Source: Vitis vinifera
Taxonomy: Eukaryota; Streptophyta; Magnoliopsida; Vitales; Vitaceae
Direction of reading: 5' to 3'
Assembly (NCBI RefSeq): GCF_030704535.1
Contig: NC_081822.1
Span: forward strand, 10,657,001 to 10,721,000
Length of the DNA: 64,000 nt
Shown here: positions 1-12,180 of the stretch, in pieces
Position numbering within the stretch: position 1 is the first letter of the stretch
Layout: each line of letters opens with the position of its first letter
The notes under the pieces: generated by a model
Told to the model about the DNA's origin: nothing
What the model saw: the letters and a program-made list of their open reading frames with translations, nothing else
Databases searched by the model: none
Position numbers and translations under genes: made by a program

Positions 1-108
1 GGATCTATGAAAATCTAAATGTTAAACTTGTATCCAAATTCTAAAATTCGCTTGGACCTTATCCAACAAAAAGGATGTGGGATATAATGGATATGCGAAA
101 AGAATGCT

Positions 109-248
109 GAGGTGTAATTACCGAATTTAATGCAGCCTAATTGCCAGGATTCCAGGTTGAAAATAAGAAAAGCATATTGAGGTGTAATTACTGAATTTAA
201 TGCACCCTAATTGCCAGGATTCCAGGTTGAAAATTAGAAAAGCATATT
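109..248. repeat. 70-bp tandem duplication in an LRR-RLK intron
   Basis: Two adjacent copies of a 70-bp unit (109-178 and 179-248) differ at only a few bases. They lie in the intron after kinase exon 2. No coding potential is seen. The remainder of 249-477 holds nothing recognisable. Confidence 0.85.
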
Positions 249-477
249 GTCAATGACATCATAAAAGGAATTAGAAATATAACTCTATGAGCAATCTTGA
301 CTCTAAAAACTTAGAAGCATGCCTGATGTTAAATAAATGAATAAAAGTAACAAAAAACAAATGACAGATCAAAGAATCCTTTTAACCAAAGACATGAAAA
401 CTTAAAAAAAACACTGGTGGTTCCTAGCGAATGCCTACTTGGAAATGTTTGATCAATTAAAAATAGATAATACTTAC

Positions 478-3400
478 TGTGGCTTCCTTAACAACTTTGT
501 GATTACATTTTGGTGAGAGTCCCCTTCTTGAGCACAAACCTCACTTAAGCTTCCAAGTCGCACTTCAAATTTATCATCAAGCAGGATACTACTTGCTTGA
601 ACATCTCTGCAACCACCAAAAATTAAAATGCTTTGAATATTCACACCACTGGGCATAACTTCTCTTAATAGAATAAATTAGGAGAGAATTTTGTGCATTA
701 TTGATGAGAAGCAATGAGGAAAAGAACAAAGAGATAAAATCTAGTTGGTAAAAATGTTTAAGCAAATGAAAACCATTACAACATGAACATTGTCCGATAT
801 CTCCAAAATTGAGAAATCTATCTTCACTATCACCCCTTTCTCATCAGTTCTAATTAAATTTTGGGTATTCAAACATCCACTTTTAAATCCTTCTATGATT
901 TACTAGTGCGAAAGTGACCATCTTCTAAAGATGCACGAAACAAAAATCAATGATTTACATTTCCTTTTCCCAAGGATGATGAATGACCCTATTGAAAACA
1001 TTTGAAGTCTTTAGATATGGACTAGAGAACCCAAGCTTCATGATTGATATGATTCCTGGGTAGAAAATCTCTCATGCAAGGTGTGTTGAACACCAGGCCC
1101 TCATTTCTATTTTAAAATTTTGAGGGTTTAGAGGGACAAAAATTCCAGCTTGAGTACTCACCAACACCCATATAAATGCAAAATGAAATTCATGCTTCAT
1201 AACAGTAAACACAGACTAAGATGCTTAGGGTGAGCACATATTAGCAACCTAGAAAGATCAAGAAAACCACATTAGATATCTCAATAGAGAAAGCTTCAGA
1301 ATGCTTGGGACCACAAATCATAAAATCAGTGTAACTTTATTTTTGTGGGCATAAAGTTTAAAAATTAATATAATATAAAGAACAATACAATAAATCCTTC
1401 GGATTTTGAGTCCAAGCTGCCTTTTAGCAGCACAATATATTTTTCATATTAATATAGGTCTTTTACTGCTTCATTAATTGTCAGTCTAATTCAAAATTAG
1501 TGGACAGTTCAATCTAGCTCACCATAAAATATGTCCCACAAAACAAGCAGAAAAATGGGCCTAATTTCTTAAGGGCTCAATTCACTTCTCCTAGTCTCCT
1601 ACAAAATCCTCAAGTGGCTTTTTACAGATCAATTATTAATATAATATCCATCTTCCAAGTGGCCCTTAGTTCAGGTCCTAGTAGTTGTAGCATAACTAAC
1701 CCACAATATTAAGAGAACTGTGTCATCTTGTGAAAACATTTATTTCGAATCTATGGAGTATTAATAACTAGAGTGTTCTCACATTTATTTCCTGATCTTT
1801 CCAAATTTTTGATAATTATACAATGCATGTGCATAGTAGGTATAGGTGCTAATTATATAGGGAAAAAGAACCTAAAATCAAATGTTCCAAGTACACACTT
1901 CCCACACTAAGACTACCTATCACTTTGTCTTAGCTACCAGTTTATAGGATCTTCATGTCACTTAATACTGAGAACAGTGGGACAAAAATCAGGGCCACCG
2001 TCCATAAAGGATCCTTTACCCCCCAATTTCAGCACTGCAGGGCAATGCAGTATTAAGTTCAACTGTCTACAACCACCAAAAGGTTCTATGGATTCTCACA
2101 TGAAATTCAAAACAGCAAGAAGCTTCTATTTGATTGGAAAATATAAAAGGTTTGTAGTGGTAGCATCTCAGATCATACATACTTAATGAGCCAAAAAGTT
2201 CTTGTTCAACACAAGGAAATGCAATCCTTCTAAAAAAAAAGAAAAAAAAGAAAGAGCATAATGTAACACAGCCTTGTTGTACACAAGGATATGCATTCTG
2301 AAAAACAAACAGCTGAAAGCGTAACATAACAACTTTAGCTAACCATAAATAATGGATATTAACAAAATGCCACCTATAAGAAAGCAGACAGAAGAAAAAT
2401 AGTTGAAAGAAAGCTTTGCAATACCTGTGGACAAGGGGTGGGGAACACTCATGATGGAGATAAGATAGACCTTCTGCAGCTCCTATTGCAATTTTCAATC
2501 TGGTAATCCAATCAAGAGACTGTAGATTGTCGTCTTCCAAATTCGTAACCCTGTATAAGGAATTAGACAAGTCTCCATTTGGCATGTATTTATATACCAG
2601 TAACTTCTCGCTATCATGCTCCAAGCAGTGCCCCAAGAGTGGGACCAATCTCATATGTGAGACCTTGTTCAACACATCCAATTCCATCATGTATGATTCT
2701 TTCTTCAAGGCCCGCAAATCAACCCTTTTGACAACTACAGGGGCCCCACTTTCCAAGATGCCACGGAAGAGATCTCCGGAGTGGCCATGTTTGATCAGGT
2801 TTATTTCACTAAAACCATCTGTGTAACAGAGAATCTGCTCATATGTAAACAAGTCTCCCACACCCGAAAAGTTAATAGAAACCTTAGCAGGTAGTGGGCT
2901 ACGGCCTTCTGGAGCAGGCCCCACATTTGCAATTTCTCTTTGACTCGCAATACGCTTGTCACATCTTCTTATGAGCAGTACCAGCACCAATACCAAAAGC
3001 ACAATGAAACCAAGTCCACCAAATAGACCCACCAATATAAATATCCATCTTTTGCTGCTGTTTGTGGAAGATCCAGGCAGTGGCGGCTGAGCCGGACTAG
3101 GTGCTCCAAAATTGTCAAAACTTAGGTTTCTCTCAGCATAAAACAGTCTACAATCTTCTAAACTCCTCTGATCCAGCACAGACTGAAGGCAATTTCTGTT
3201 AAGACTAGTGTTGGTTTCAATGTCATTGGGAACCTTACCTTGGAAATAATTACCAGATAGATCAATTAAGCTGAATTTTCCGAGTGGAGTAGGCAGGGCT
3301 CCATAAAATAGATTGTTCGAGAGGTTGAACATAGTGTTAGTGGAATTAACATTCCAGCTGAGATTTGCAAGAACACCCGTGAAATTATTACCAGACACAT

Positions 3401-4382
3401 CAAGAAAGCGCAACTCATGCATTGACCACAGTACACCAGGAATATCCCCCTCAATTTTATTATCGCTCAGAACCAAGAACTGCAATCGAGTGAGGTTCGA
3501 AAACAACTTATCCGACAATGAACCCTGTAGACCATTATTCCCAAGTAACATTTTCTGCAAACTTCTCAGCCCCCCAAGATCGACAGGCACCGTTCCCATC
3601 AAATTGTTCAAACTTAAATCAAGCTCAACCAATTGAAAAAGCTGGCCAAGCTGGTTGGGAATAGAAGCAGTCAAGATATTGCTGGAGAGATTCAAGAACT
3701 GAAGCTTAGTAAGGTTGGCCAATCCAGACGGAACTGATCCAGAAAGATAATTGGAAGAGAGGTCAAGAGAGGTGAGATTGCTAAGAGTGGAGAAAGTCTG
3801 GGGAATAGACCCAGTAAGGGAATTTTGAGAAAGATTAAGAACGGACAGCGCTGATAACTGCCCCAATTGAGAAGGAATTGCACCAGTGAGAGAATTCCCA
3901 GATAGATATAGGGAATGGAGACTGCCCAAGCTTCCTAGTGACTGAGGAATCGGACCTTTCACTGAGGCAGACCGAAGATCGAGCACTTGGAGTGCGCTCA
4001 GGCTTTGCCCCAACCAGTCCGGAATGGAGCCGGGAAGCTCAAAACCTGATGAGTTAAATGTAGCTAAGAGGGACAAATTGGCCAGAGAATCCACGGCGAA
4101 CTGAGGATTGACACGCCCGGCATGGGTTCGCTGCAAACCGGAAACGCTAATTCCAACGACTCGACCGTTCTGGCACGCCACGCCGGTCCAGTTCCAGCAT
4201 GGCTCACTCCTCCTGGGCCAGTCCTTGGCCCTGAGCCCCAACGACGACCGGAGGTCGAACAACGCTGACCGTTCGGTGTCGTTGCGGAGGGGATTGTTCT
4301 GGGCACGTGCAAAGCAAGAAACAAAGACCAACAAGACTAGTATTGCCAGTACTACCTCCGGTGGACTTCTGTGAGCTTCCAT
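478..4382 (-). CDS. LRR receptor-like kinase with degenerate kinase domain (5' part, two exons; gene runs off the left edge)
   Basis: Exon 1 is 4382-2425 and exon 2 is 606-478; both junctions are GT-AG and join in frame through an Arg codon. The rest of the kinase lies left of position 1. Residues: signal peptide about 9-27, N-terminal LRR cap (CWNW near 62), about ten LRRs (100-390), a Pro/Ser-rich juxtamembrane stretch, TM 446-471, then the kinase domain from about 510. The start is the second in-frame Met (4382), because it sits directly before the signal peptide; the upstream Met at 4460 would add 26 acidic residues. The likely role is perception of an extracellular ligand at the plasma membrane. 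The kinase looks inactive: the Gly-rich loop is degraded (KHGHSG), Lys552 remains, HRD is present, but the following segment is VQASS instead of LKxxN and the DFG position reads GSL. It resembles Arabidopsis At2g16250 (from memory). The ligand is unknown. Confidence 0.9.
607..2424 (-). other. LRR-RLK intron 1 (1.8 kb)
   Basis: This is the intron between kinase exons 1 and 2. The donor is GTATTG, read on the minus strand from 2424, and the acceptor is TTGCAG at 612-607. No exon-like or transposon-like protein similarity is visible inside it. The open frame that runs from exon 1 down to 2067 is read-through into this intron. Confidence 0.85.
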
Positions 4383-7220
4383 GACCCTCGGTAATAATGC
4401 GGAGTTGAAGCTGATGACTATCAATACGCCCTCTTCTTCTTCATCTTGGTTTGCTGCCACTGACCATCTTCTGCACTCTGCTTTTATGTATGTCCCAGTT
4501 TTTTACCACGAGGAATCGATTTGGGGATTTGGAAATTCAAAAAATCGCTGCGTTTTTTTTCCCCTTTTCTTTTTCCCGGGTATTCTCCAAACTATCACCT
4601 CCAGTCACGAGCTCCAATTCTGCATTCGCAGATGCTCTTCTTTAATCACCCACCCAATACCCACCAAAACTGTAAAATACGCAATACTTGAAAATTTCAC
4701 TTGATGTACGAATTACGCTGATTTCACTCCAGCAGAGGCAGGCATTGATTGGAAAAGCCTATCCCCAACCTCCAAGACTCTGCAAAACTGTCGCTTTCTC
4801 CAAATAAATGAGCCTGGGACTCCCCGACTTGGGTCAGCTGGTGGCACCGGTCGTGGTTGCTGTGGGCTGAGCCCAGGCCGATCCCCTGGTCCGTCAAACT
4901 CAACCTTCGGTGGTTCCGGCTGAGACGCACTCCGAGGCAAGGGCCAAGACCTCCACTTATGATATTCTGGTGACGGTACTATTGCCACCTATGGTAGCTA
5001 CTCGCAGTTATTGCTACTATAAATTAACAATAGCAAATTTAAAGTTCACCGCACCCCTCTCTCTCTCTCTCTCTTTCTCCCTGCTCCCCGCCGGAGATGC
5101 TTACCGAAATGATGCGTTTCGGTTGCGTGGTTCTGATTTTTGATTGTTCCTCCCTGGGCAAACATTATAAACTCCACACCCGCTTGCTTACAGGCAGATT
5201 GTGTGTACTATTCAACCTCTTACTTTTCCAATAAAGTTAACGTCTTTTTCAATTCTGTAATTTCATGCCTTTTTCATCATATCCGCCTTATTATTATTAT
5301 CAAACCTAAGTTCTAAAACTTAATACAAAAACAAAAATGCCTGTTTTTCAAAACGTGGAATACGTAAGATATCATCCTAAAATAATCCCAGGGGGCAGCC
5401 ACTTAGAATCAAACATCCATGATTGTACATGGTTGCTAACTTCTCCTTAAGAAATAACTGAAATAATTGTACTTTAATACATCCAATTAATTCAACGCTT
5501 TCATGATTAAAAAAAAAACCAAATTTGACCCTCTAAATTGAAGACTTTATATCATTAAATTCCGTTATAAGGTCTGAGTGAAATTAAATAACCGTTATTA
5601 AAAGAATTAAAGAGTCTAATTTAGCACTTAAATACTAAAATCCCCAGCTGAAGAGAGAATTAAAGAAAGTCACATCCGATTTTAAATGCAAAGCATGTTC
5701 GAGAAGGGGCTTAAAAAACAATGTTGGGTAATTCGGTAATCAGCAGGCTATTTTAGAATGTATTTGGCATTTTAATTAATTGAAAAACGAAGATGAGCGG
5801 CGGGCATGGAAACGGTCAAACGCTTTAGGGGAACTGTTAATAGCGACAAGGGTGACTGAAAATGAAAGAAGTAGGACTGATGTGGCAAATTTCGTAACGC
5901 GCAATCTGACGTGTGCCGACACCCTCCGTGTGGGTCATACGCTCCTTTCCGTTCTTTTTAACTTATCATTGCCTCTTAAAAAAATTATTTCTTTTTTTAT
6001 TTTAATTTAATTTTTAAATTAATCATGATAAAATGCTATCCTCCCACTGTATATCCGTCATTACATTTGTGACGTGTACATCAAATTAGACAAATTTTAT
6101 TTTTTTTATCTTATTATTAAAAGAGTTTTTACTTGAAAAAAAAATGAAAATAACTTAAAACATGTATTCAGAGGCTTGCGAGTCCTCCAAAAGAAAAGAT
6201 TACGTGTCAAATTTGGTCTTAACAAGTCGGCTAGCAGCCTAGCACATCTTCCAAAGAGGAGGTTATTACGTGGCAGAGGCTTGTCGAAACTTGACTTGGT
6301 CATACCGACTCATACGACGACGCATCGTTTGGATGTTCGGTCTGAAATGCGTTGCATTTATCATGATTGAGTTATAATACTCCAAAGTTCAAACGACCTT
6401 TAACTTTATGTAATGCATGCCACTGGGATCACGTGCTTCTCAACTTTACACAAGAAGGTTCGCACGTGCTTCTCACTTTTATGCCTTTTTCCTTTTTTTT
6501 CATCCGTAATCTGCTTAAAATAAAATAAAAAAAAGGTGACGTGTCACATCAGTCAAGGTCATTGACGATAGACGACTTGGGAGGTTTTAAAAGCAGCACC
6601 AAAAAACCAAGGAATAATATGAATTGATTGCAAGAAAATATCATATCACAATAATGATTTAAGTTTTGGGGGACAGGGCAATTTGGTTTGGGCCTCTTAA
6701 AGTTGTTAAGGTAGCAACTTCAGTGGTAGACAATTTTCTACAGTCTTTCTTCTTCATGATTATATGCAAATCCCCTGTTGGTATGATTTTTTGAACATAA
6801 TATTTTGTAATTTTATTTTATTTTATTTTTCAGTTAGTTTATTGGATTTGAAGATTCGGAGAAGTTGCATAACAACTCACAGAGCTTTCATCATTTGATC
6901 CACAGCCTGTCCTCAGTTGAGTGATCCGCAGGATACGGTGAAGCCGAATGCTTTCCAACATTAATAAATACAAATGGATAACATTCTCTGTTATTGACCC
7001 ACTTTTGACTCTCTGAAATTTTTATGGATTATAGAAAATAAAAATAATAATAATAATAATAAGCTAAGGTTGAGTTTTATTTGTTTTATTATTTTTGGGG
7101 AAAATCTGTTTGTTTTTTTATAGTCACCACGAAATTAAAAAATATCATTTAACTCTTTTTGATAATAATTTTAAAAAATGTTTTGAAGTTAAAAAATATT
7201 TTTTTTAATTAATACTACTA
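4383..7220. other. Intergenic: LRR-RLK promoter side and AT-rich spacer
   Basis: The LRR-RLK promoter should lie just above 4382. A (CT)n microsatellite is at about 5058-5080. The patch 4713-4990 is GC-richer and has a 91-codon minus-strand frame that I do not recognise. From 5200 onward the DNA is AT-rich with no gene signal. A CACGTG G-box occurs at 6430-6435, but no nearby gene explains it. Confidence 0.6.
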
Positions 7221-7226
7221 AGTAAA

Positions 7227-7890
7227 TTTTTTTTTTAAGATAATCAATTGTCAAGTATATCTCTATAAAACAATACAAGTATTTTTTTAGTATTATAAAT
7301 GATTTTTTATATTTTTAAAATATTTTCTAAATTTGTTAAACACCTTTTTTGTTCAAAAAAAAACTTTATTGATTAAAAACATTTCTTAAATTACTGTGAG
7401 AGTCTAATTTATAGTGATTCTAAAAATCATTTTTAACTTAAAAAGTTTTTTATATATATATATCTAATAAAATTTAGAAAATACTATTAAAAAATCATTT
7501 ATAATATTAAAAAAATATGTGAAAAACTGATTTTATTAAAAAATTATAAAAACCTTTTTTTTAAGATAATCAATTGTTAAGTGTATCTCTATAAAACAAT
7601 ACAAGTAATTTTTTAATATTATAAATGATTTTTTATATTTTTTAAAATGTTTCCCAAACACTTTTTTTTTTTTAAAAAAAACTTTATTGATTAAACCATT
7701 TCTTAAATCACTGAAAAATAAACTTAAAAGTCTATTTTATCATAATTTTAGAAAACACTTTTAACCTAAAAAGTGTTTTTTTAAAATAAAAAAAAACATA
7801 TATATCTAACAAATTTTATAAAACACTGTAAAAAAATCATTTATAATGTTAAAAAAATATGTGAAAAAATGATTTTGTTAAAAACATTTT
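7227..7890. repeat. 326-bp tandem duplication, very AT-rich
   Basis: A segment beginning near AAGATAATCAATTG occurs at 7237 and again at 7563, offset 326 bp. Similarity extends through to a shared ATATGTGAAAAA stretch. The two copies occupy about 7227-7552 and 7553-7890. It has poly-T and poly-A runs and no coding potential. Confidence 0.75.
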
Positions 7891-7989
7891 CATTGAAAAC
7901 ATTTTGAATAAAAACACTATCAAATATACTATTAAGCGTTTGACAAAATCTATAAAACAATTTTAAAAATCTGAAAAATCACTTATATT

Positions 7990-8337
7990 TGAGAGCTCAT
8001 TTGACAATTATTTTAGGAAATTCTTTTAATATTTATAATACTTTATAATTTTTATAATTGAAGTTCTAAAAATGTTTGAAATACTTTTTAGAATCACTTT
8101 CAAATGAGCTATGAGAGTGGTTCTAAGAAGTGTTTTTGGTTTTTTTAATGCTTGAAAAAGACAAAATTTTAAAGTATTAGAAAAGTTAGAAACACTCCCT
8201 AAAATCATTGTCAATTGCATTTATTAAGAGTAATTCTAAATAATTTTTAGTCTTTCTAATATTTGAAAGATATAAATTTTTAAATATTATAAAAATTATA
8301 ATTAGTTTCTAAAATTACTGTCAAATAAACTCTTATA
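7990..8337. mobile_element. Cluster of three related MITE-like inverted-repeat elements
   Basis: Three consecutive units of about 110 bp (about 7990-8107, 8112-8219, 8227-8337) each start with a GAG-AGT-like end followed by TGxxAATT/TTCTAA text. Each ends with the inverted complement (CTAAAATCATTGTCAA-like). Dispersed relatives occur at 12061-12180, 16315-16432 and 50193-50318. There is no protein. The family is too short and diverged to name, and the TIR boundaries are approximate. Confidence 0.6.
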
Positions 8338-9105
8338 ATGATATTTGGATAAAAAATTTATATTGAATTCTTCTAAAAACAGTCAAGACACTACTAGAAG
8401 TAAAAATATCAAAAATATCAAGGAAGGCACTCATAATGGATTATTAATCTTTATTAGAATCAAATTGTGACCGAACTTTTCTTTTTGGTGTGTTAGGAAA
8501 AGGACCTTAGCCGCTTGTGTTGAAAAATCAAATCCGTGTCAGCTGGTCTCTTATGCATCGGTGTCTAATGTCGAAATCAAATGATCCAAACGGGGTGCAA
8601 TTTGTATTTTTTTGTTAATTGAAAAAACAATAACGAGACAGCTAGTCACGCTACATTTTTCCAAGTAAACTCCAATCAACAAAAGCGTTATTTTCATTAA
8701 TAATTCTCTCATATAAACATAGCAGTTTCTTATTTCAAAACATTCAAAAAAGAAAAAAAAAAAAAAAAAAAAAAAGGGGAACATGGTGAAGGGAAAAAGA
8801 GGAAACTGCCAAAGACTAAAGGAAAAAAAGAGTATAGTCAAGGGTCTCGATGCATGTCATCGTCGATTGTGACTTTGGAAGATGGGGTGCAATGTCTGCT
8901 TCATCATTGCCCTAACCATTTGGACCTGGTCTAACGGTGATCCTTTGTTTTCTCCACTTGCACTGGTTTTTTTTCTTTTCCCGTCACTCCAATTTTCTAA
9001 GGCAAATGGGAAAACAGTAACGTCTGGTGTGGATGGAGACGTGAATCGCGATGGGTGCAAGTGTGCAACTAAGGGTTCCAATTGTGTGGTTGATATTCAC
9101 ATTTC

Positions 9106-9987
9106 GACTATATCACATCATTCAAAGTAAAGCCGACCACACCCAATCAATTTCAGCTAGCTTTTTTCAATATCTCAAAATTTATTAGTTAAATTTAAGG
9201 GTATGTTTGTTATTGAAAAATTGAAAGAAAAGAAAAAGTAATTAAAAATTTATATATTTTAAATTTATTTATATTTTATATTAATGAGTTAAAATAAGTA
9301 AATTAAATTTAAAGTAACAAATAAAAATAATTTATCGATTTTTAATCTATTTTTATTTTATTTTTTCTTTGTATTTTTTTTATTGCATATTTCTTCAAAT
9401 TTTGTCCGAAACCAAACATAACTTAACTAAAATTTAAAATTAAAATTAACCGTTTGAAGTTTGAATACATTATTTTGATGAGCTTCAACTTTTATTGAGT
9501 TCCTTTTGTTTTGTATGTAGTGTGAAAACAATTTTTTGACTATATCACATCATTCAAAGTAAAGCCGACCACATCCAATCAATTTCAGCTAGCTTTTTCC
9601 AATATCTCAAAATTTATTAGTTAAATTTAAGGGTATGTTTGTTATTGAAAAATTGAAAGAAAAGAAAAAATAAAAGAAAATAAAATATAATTAAAAATTT
9701 ATGTATTTTAAATTTATTTATATTTTATATTAATGAGTTAAAATAAGTAAATTAAATTTAAAGTAACAAATAAAAATAATTTATCGATTTTTAATCTTAT
9801 TTTATTTTATTTTTTCTTTGTATTTTTTTTATTGCATATTTCTTCAAATTTTGTCTGAAACCAAACATAACTTAACTAAAATTTAAAATTAAAATTAACC
9901 GTTTGAAGTTTGAATACATTATTTTGATGAGCTTCAACTTTTATTGAGTTCCTTTTGGTTTTGTATGTAGTGTGAAAACAATTTTTT
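9106..9987. repeat. Near-identical tandem duplication (432 bp and 450 bp), each copy carrying a MITE
   Basis: Copy 1 is 9106-9537 and copy 2 is 9538-9987. They are almost identical apart from a roughly 19-base A-rich insertion in copy 2 near 9670 and a few substitutions. Each holds an inverted-repeat element (about 9199-9424 and 9631-9872) with ends GGGTATGTTTG and CCAAACATAAC flanked by TAA/TTAA. That end and target pattern is seen in PIF/Harbinger or similar MITEs. Confidence 0.85.
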
Positions 9988-10398
9988 GACCATAATTTCT
10001 TTCAAAAATGCATGAGAATAATTTTGGCCCAAACAAAATGAACAATCACATCATTCAATAACTAACGCATTTCAAATTGGTTTTAATTTAAACAAAGCCT
10101 ACCGACTTGTTTAGTTTATGGCTTGGTTACGAATCAAATAAATTGATTAGTGTTTGAAGATATTCAAAATCTTCAAACAACTGAAATTTTACTCAACCAT
10201 TTATTATATATATATATATATATAAAGAGATTTTTTTGTATAGGGGAGGACTTTTCTTGTAACCTGAAAATGCTATTAGATGATTTTTCTCAATTTTGTA
10301 CGATTTTACAATGATAATGTCTTTTTTTTTTTTTTTTCTCTCTCTCTCTTAAGCATGATTGGCTGTACTGCACATAATGCCAAATGGTAGTTGACTTA

Positions 10399-10641
10399 GG
10401 TGGTATTTGTTTTTTTACTTAATTCTAAATATAATCTTAATACTTAATAGTGTTAAATATTATGTTGTTTATTTTTATAATATTTTATTTTTATTAAGTA
10501 TTAAAAAGTAAAGAAAAGCCAATATGTTATTTTTCTATTTAATAAAAAGTTTATAATAAGTTATGAAAAAATAGAAAAATAAACAACCTAAATTTTAAAA
10601 ATAAATTACTTTTAACAAAAAACTAAAAAAACAAACACCAC
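10399..10641. mobile_element. MITE with GGTGGTATTTG terminal inverted repeats
   Basis: The left end reads GGTGGTATTTGTTTTTTTAC and the right end reads AAAAAACAAACACCAC, which are inverted complements over about 16 bases. The 243-bp interior is AT-rich and noncoding. The ends resemble hAT-type MITEs, but the superfamily is inferred from general appearance only. Confidence 0.6.
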
Positions 10642-12060
10642 TTTAATATTACATTTAGGTATATCTTGAGGTACAATGGCCAAAGGATAATGTATTGGGA
10701 TGATCTTCTTTTTGCTCGGTGTCCATCCTAATTCAATCACTTGTTTTATATATAGAATTTGTTTTTTTCTTTATTCCGAATATGTTAAAAAAATTAAGAT
10801 AAATAAATATTATATATTATTTAATTAATTAGTTGAATTGTAGATAGTAGGGATAACAATGGGTTATGTTTGTGCAATGTTAGAGGTTAAACATTTTATT
10901 ACATAGATCAACCCAAACCCGATAAAGATAATAATCAGATTAAAAGTATAAAGTCAAATACCACATAATTATTAAACAAGTAACCAATACAAATAATAAT
11001 CAAATTAAAAATATAAACTAAACTAAAATATAATCTAATTATTAATATTTCAACTAGACATGTTTATAACTCAAATGACTGATTTATTTAAAATTAAATT
11101 TAAATATGTCAAATTTGTATTATGTAGATTAATTAAAAAATTACCTATTTATTAAACTTTTTATGGATGTTGACACGAACTTGAACCAAACTCAATTATA
11201 TTAAACCCAAACCCCAAAAAAAACTTATTAATATATTGTGTATATTCTTAATATTCTTAACAATTAGACATTATGATTTTATAATGTAATAAAACAAATA
11301 TTAACAAATTTAGTTTTTCTTTTGTATCATGATTTGACATAGTAATATTAAAAACAAAAGGATGAAACACTTAATTTTTTAATCATTTATGTATAATTTT
11401 AATTTCTTATAATTCTTTTAAATTTTAATAATATATAAATTATGTATTTATAATATTATTAGAGAATACAAACAAAATTCTATTTGAAAGCTCAAATATG
11501 AAAAATAATTTTATCAAAGAACATTTATATATTTATGCAAAATATAAATATTCTCCATATTTTTAATCATTACACAAAACATTTTATGGAAAGTAATTAA
11601 AACATTTCAAATTCATTCTAAAAACAACTTTTTTCTCTCAAAACTTAGAAAAAAAACCGTTTTCAGGAACAGTTTTTAAACATAAAGTCATAATAAAAAC
11701 GTGGCCATATGTTTGGAGTAGAAGGGGCATTCAGGGGTCGACTCAATGTTGTTGAAGTTTGGTTGACCCATGGTAAACGGGTGAAGTTGAAGACTGGAGC
11801 TGGGCAATCTTAAGACCTAGACCAAACTTGGGAGCCTGTATGGACCCAACAATGCTTTTGTAACCTTCATCTAAGCTTAGCCCATACTATGAATGCTAGG
11901 TGGTTCAAACCCAGCCCACTAAGTTGACAATTAGAAAATACTTGATCCATCAATGTGCTTTATAAAGAAACACTTGATTAGTGATTCTCCCTCAAAAACA
12001 TTCCTAGATAAATCACTTTTACTAAAAACACATACAACACATTGTCAAACGTATTCTAAG

Positions 12061-12180
12061 AACCCGTTTGATAGTGATTTTAAGAAACATTTTTAATTTT
12101 TCTAACACTTGAAATTTTTTTGTCATTTAAGTATTATAAATACTAGAAACATTTTCTAAAATCACTCTCAGACGCACTCT
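12061..12180. mobile_element. MITE-like element, dispersed copy of the family at 7990-8337
   Basis: The left end is GTTTGATAGTGATTTTAAG and the right end is the inverted-complement-like TAAAATCACTCTCAGACGC, about 120 bp overall. The interior is AT-rich with the CTAACACTTGAA motif shared with the copy at 16315-16432. Confidence 0.55.

Noticed and set aside
2067..2424. Extension of the LRR-RLK frame beyond 2425
   Set aside because: Kinase similarity stops at the GT donor after VHR and resumes at 606. The extra residues (Phe-rich, no kinase motifs) are intron.
4380..4460. Upstream Met at 4460 as start of the LRR-RLK
   Set aside because: It would put 26 acidic residues before the signal peptide. 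The Met at 4382 gives a normal secretory N-terminus.
4713..4988. Minus-strand 91-codon frame in a GC-richer patch
   Set aside because: No known domain, and overlapping frames are equally open. It is treated as chance.
7227..9987. Repeated units as a CRISPR-like array
   Set aside because: This is plant nuclear DNA. The units are long tandem copies and inverted-repeat elements without regular spacers.
11890..11905. GGTTCAAACCC resembling a tRNA B box
   Set aside because: No matching A box, acceptor stem or T-loop geometry around it. No tRNA gene is supported anywhere in the window.
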